Below are positions 63,955 through 64,000 of a stretch of DNA of 64,000 nucleotides, in pieces; position 1 is the first letter of the stretch; each line of letters opens with the position of its first letter. The translations under genes and the position numbers were made by a program. The notes below the pieces were generated by a model. The model had not been told where the DNA came from, did not search any database, and saw nothing but the letters and a program-made list of their open reading frames with translations. Source of the DNA: Candidatus Poribacteria bacterium (GTDB lineage: Bacteria; Poribacteria; WGA-4E; WGA-3G); contig JAGFCA010000061.1 of the NCBI GenBank assembly GCA_022394755.1, positions 1 to 64,000 on the forward strand. The letters are read 5' to 3'.

Positions 63955-64000
63955 ATGATAAAGAAACAATTAACTATTTTCCGGATAATTAGTTGCTTAT
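63955..64000 (+). CDS. Start of a further exported protein, cut by the window edge
   Basis: An ATG 49 bases after the previous stop opens MIKKQLTIFRIISCL, which reads like the beginning of a signal peptide. The frame stays open to the window end. The spacing matches that between the two SUMF1 genes before it, so a third lipoprotein gene is possible. There is no ribosome-binding site and too little sequence to be sure. Confidence 0.35.
   Translation, partial: MIKKQLTIFRIISCL

Overview
The window is an AT-rich (roughly one third G+C by eye) bacterial chromosome segment with about 50 protein genes and no tRNA, rRNA, CRISPR array or complete transposon that I can recognise. The gene content points to Candidatus Poribacteria or a close relative: WD40 proteins beginning GLPEGA.ARLGKGG, several sulfatases, phytanoyl-CoA dioxygenases, SUMF1-domain lipoproteins, LamG and FG-GAP/ASPIC proteins, and a secreted protein whose C-terminal domain opens with a YPNPFNPETWIP motif. 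That placement is inference from family content, not from a marker gene.

Layout. 1-106: tail of a probable IS630-type transposase. 230-2137 (-): a 14-repeat WD40 protein cut from its own signal peptide by an in-frame TAG. 2347-8331 (-): a catabolic-looking run of TIM-barrel (PEP hydrolase family) protein, atypical sulfatase, PhyH dioxygenase, canonical sulfatase and Gfo/Idh/MocA oxidoreductase. 8496-10458 (+): trpD and trpC. 10474-15488 (-): an overlapping unit of ribokinase, large TPR protein, biotin ligase and DUF523. 16908-17897 (+): a Tat-exported aldo/keto reductase. 18233-24111 (-): cohesin/dockerin protein, PhyH, DUF1028, hisD, murA. 24921-29877: tyrA, cmk, plsC (+), ychF (-), a small membrane protein and a methyltransferase (+). 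29896-36016: a leuB-like dehydrogenase (-), PfkB kinase and nitroreductase (+), a D-cysteine desulfhydrase-like enzyme and a GrpE-like protein (-). 36619-50188: a 1201-residue secreted metallopeptidase/propeller protein (-), archease (+), then FG-GAP/ASPIC protein, a small secreted protein, an AddA-like helicase, an ABC ATPase, a SUMF1 lipoprotein and selA (all -). 52132-64000 (+): LamG protein, two cyclophilin lipoproteins, a LecA-like protein, DUF1844, a channel with an altered filter, yifB/comM, a sulfatase, a methyltransferase pseudogene, a phosphoesterase, an ABC ATPase and two SUMF1 lipoproteins.

The long gene-free stretches hold most of the unexplained structure. A non-coding element of about 750 bp occurs twice in opposite orientation (about 15,723-16,450 and 50,675-51,422), bracketing some 34 kb that includes several housekeeping genes. 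Both copies adjoin a dispersed GC-rich hairpin family that also appears at about 24.5, 31.3 and 51.6 kb, and one copy sits beside a 162-bp direct duplication. Other points worth attention are a sulfatase-fold enzyme without its catalytic cysteine, three SUMF1 proteins without the formylglycine-generating cysteines, an AddA-like protein whose nuclease residues are gone while its Fe-S cysteines remain, and a TrkA-type channel with a non-canonical selectivity filter.
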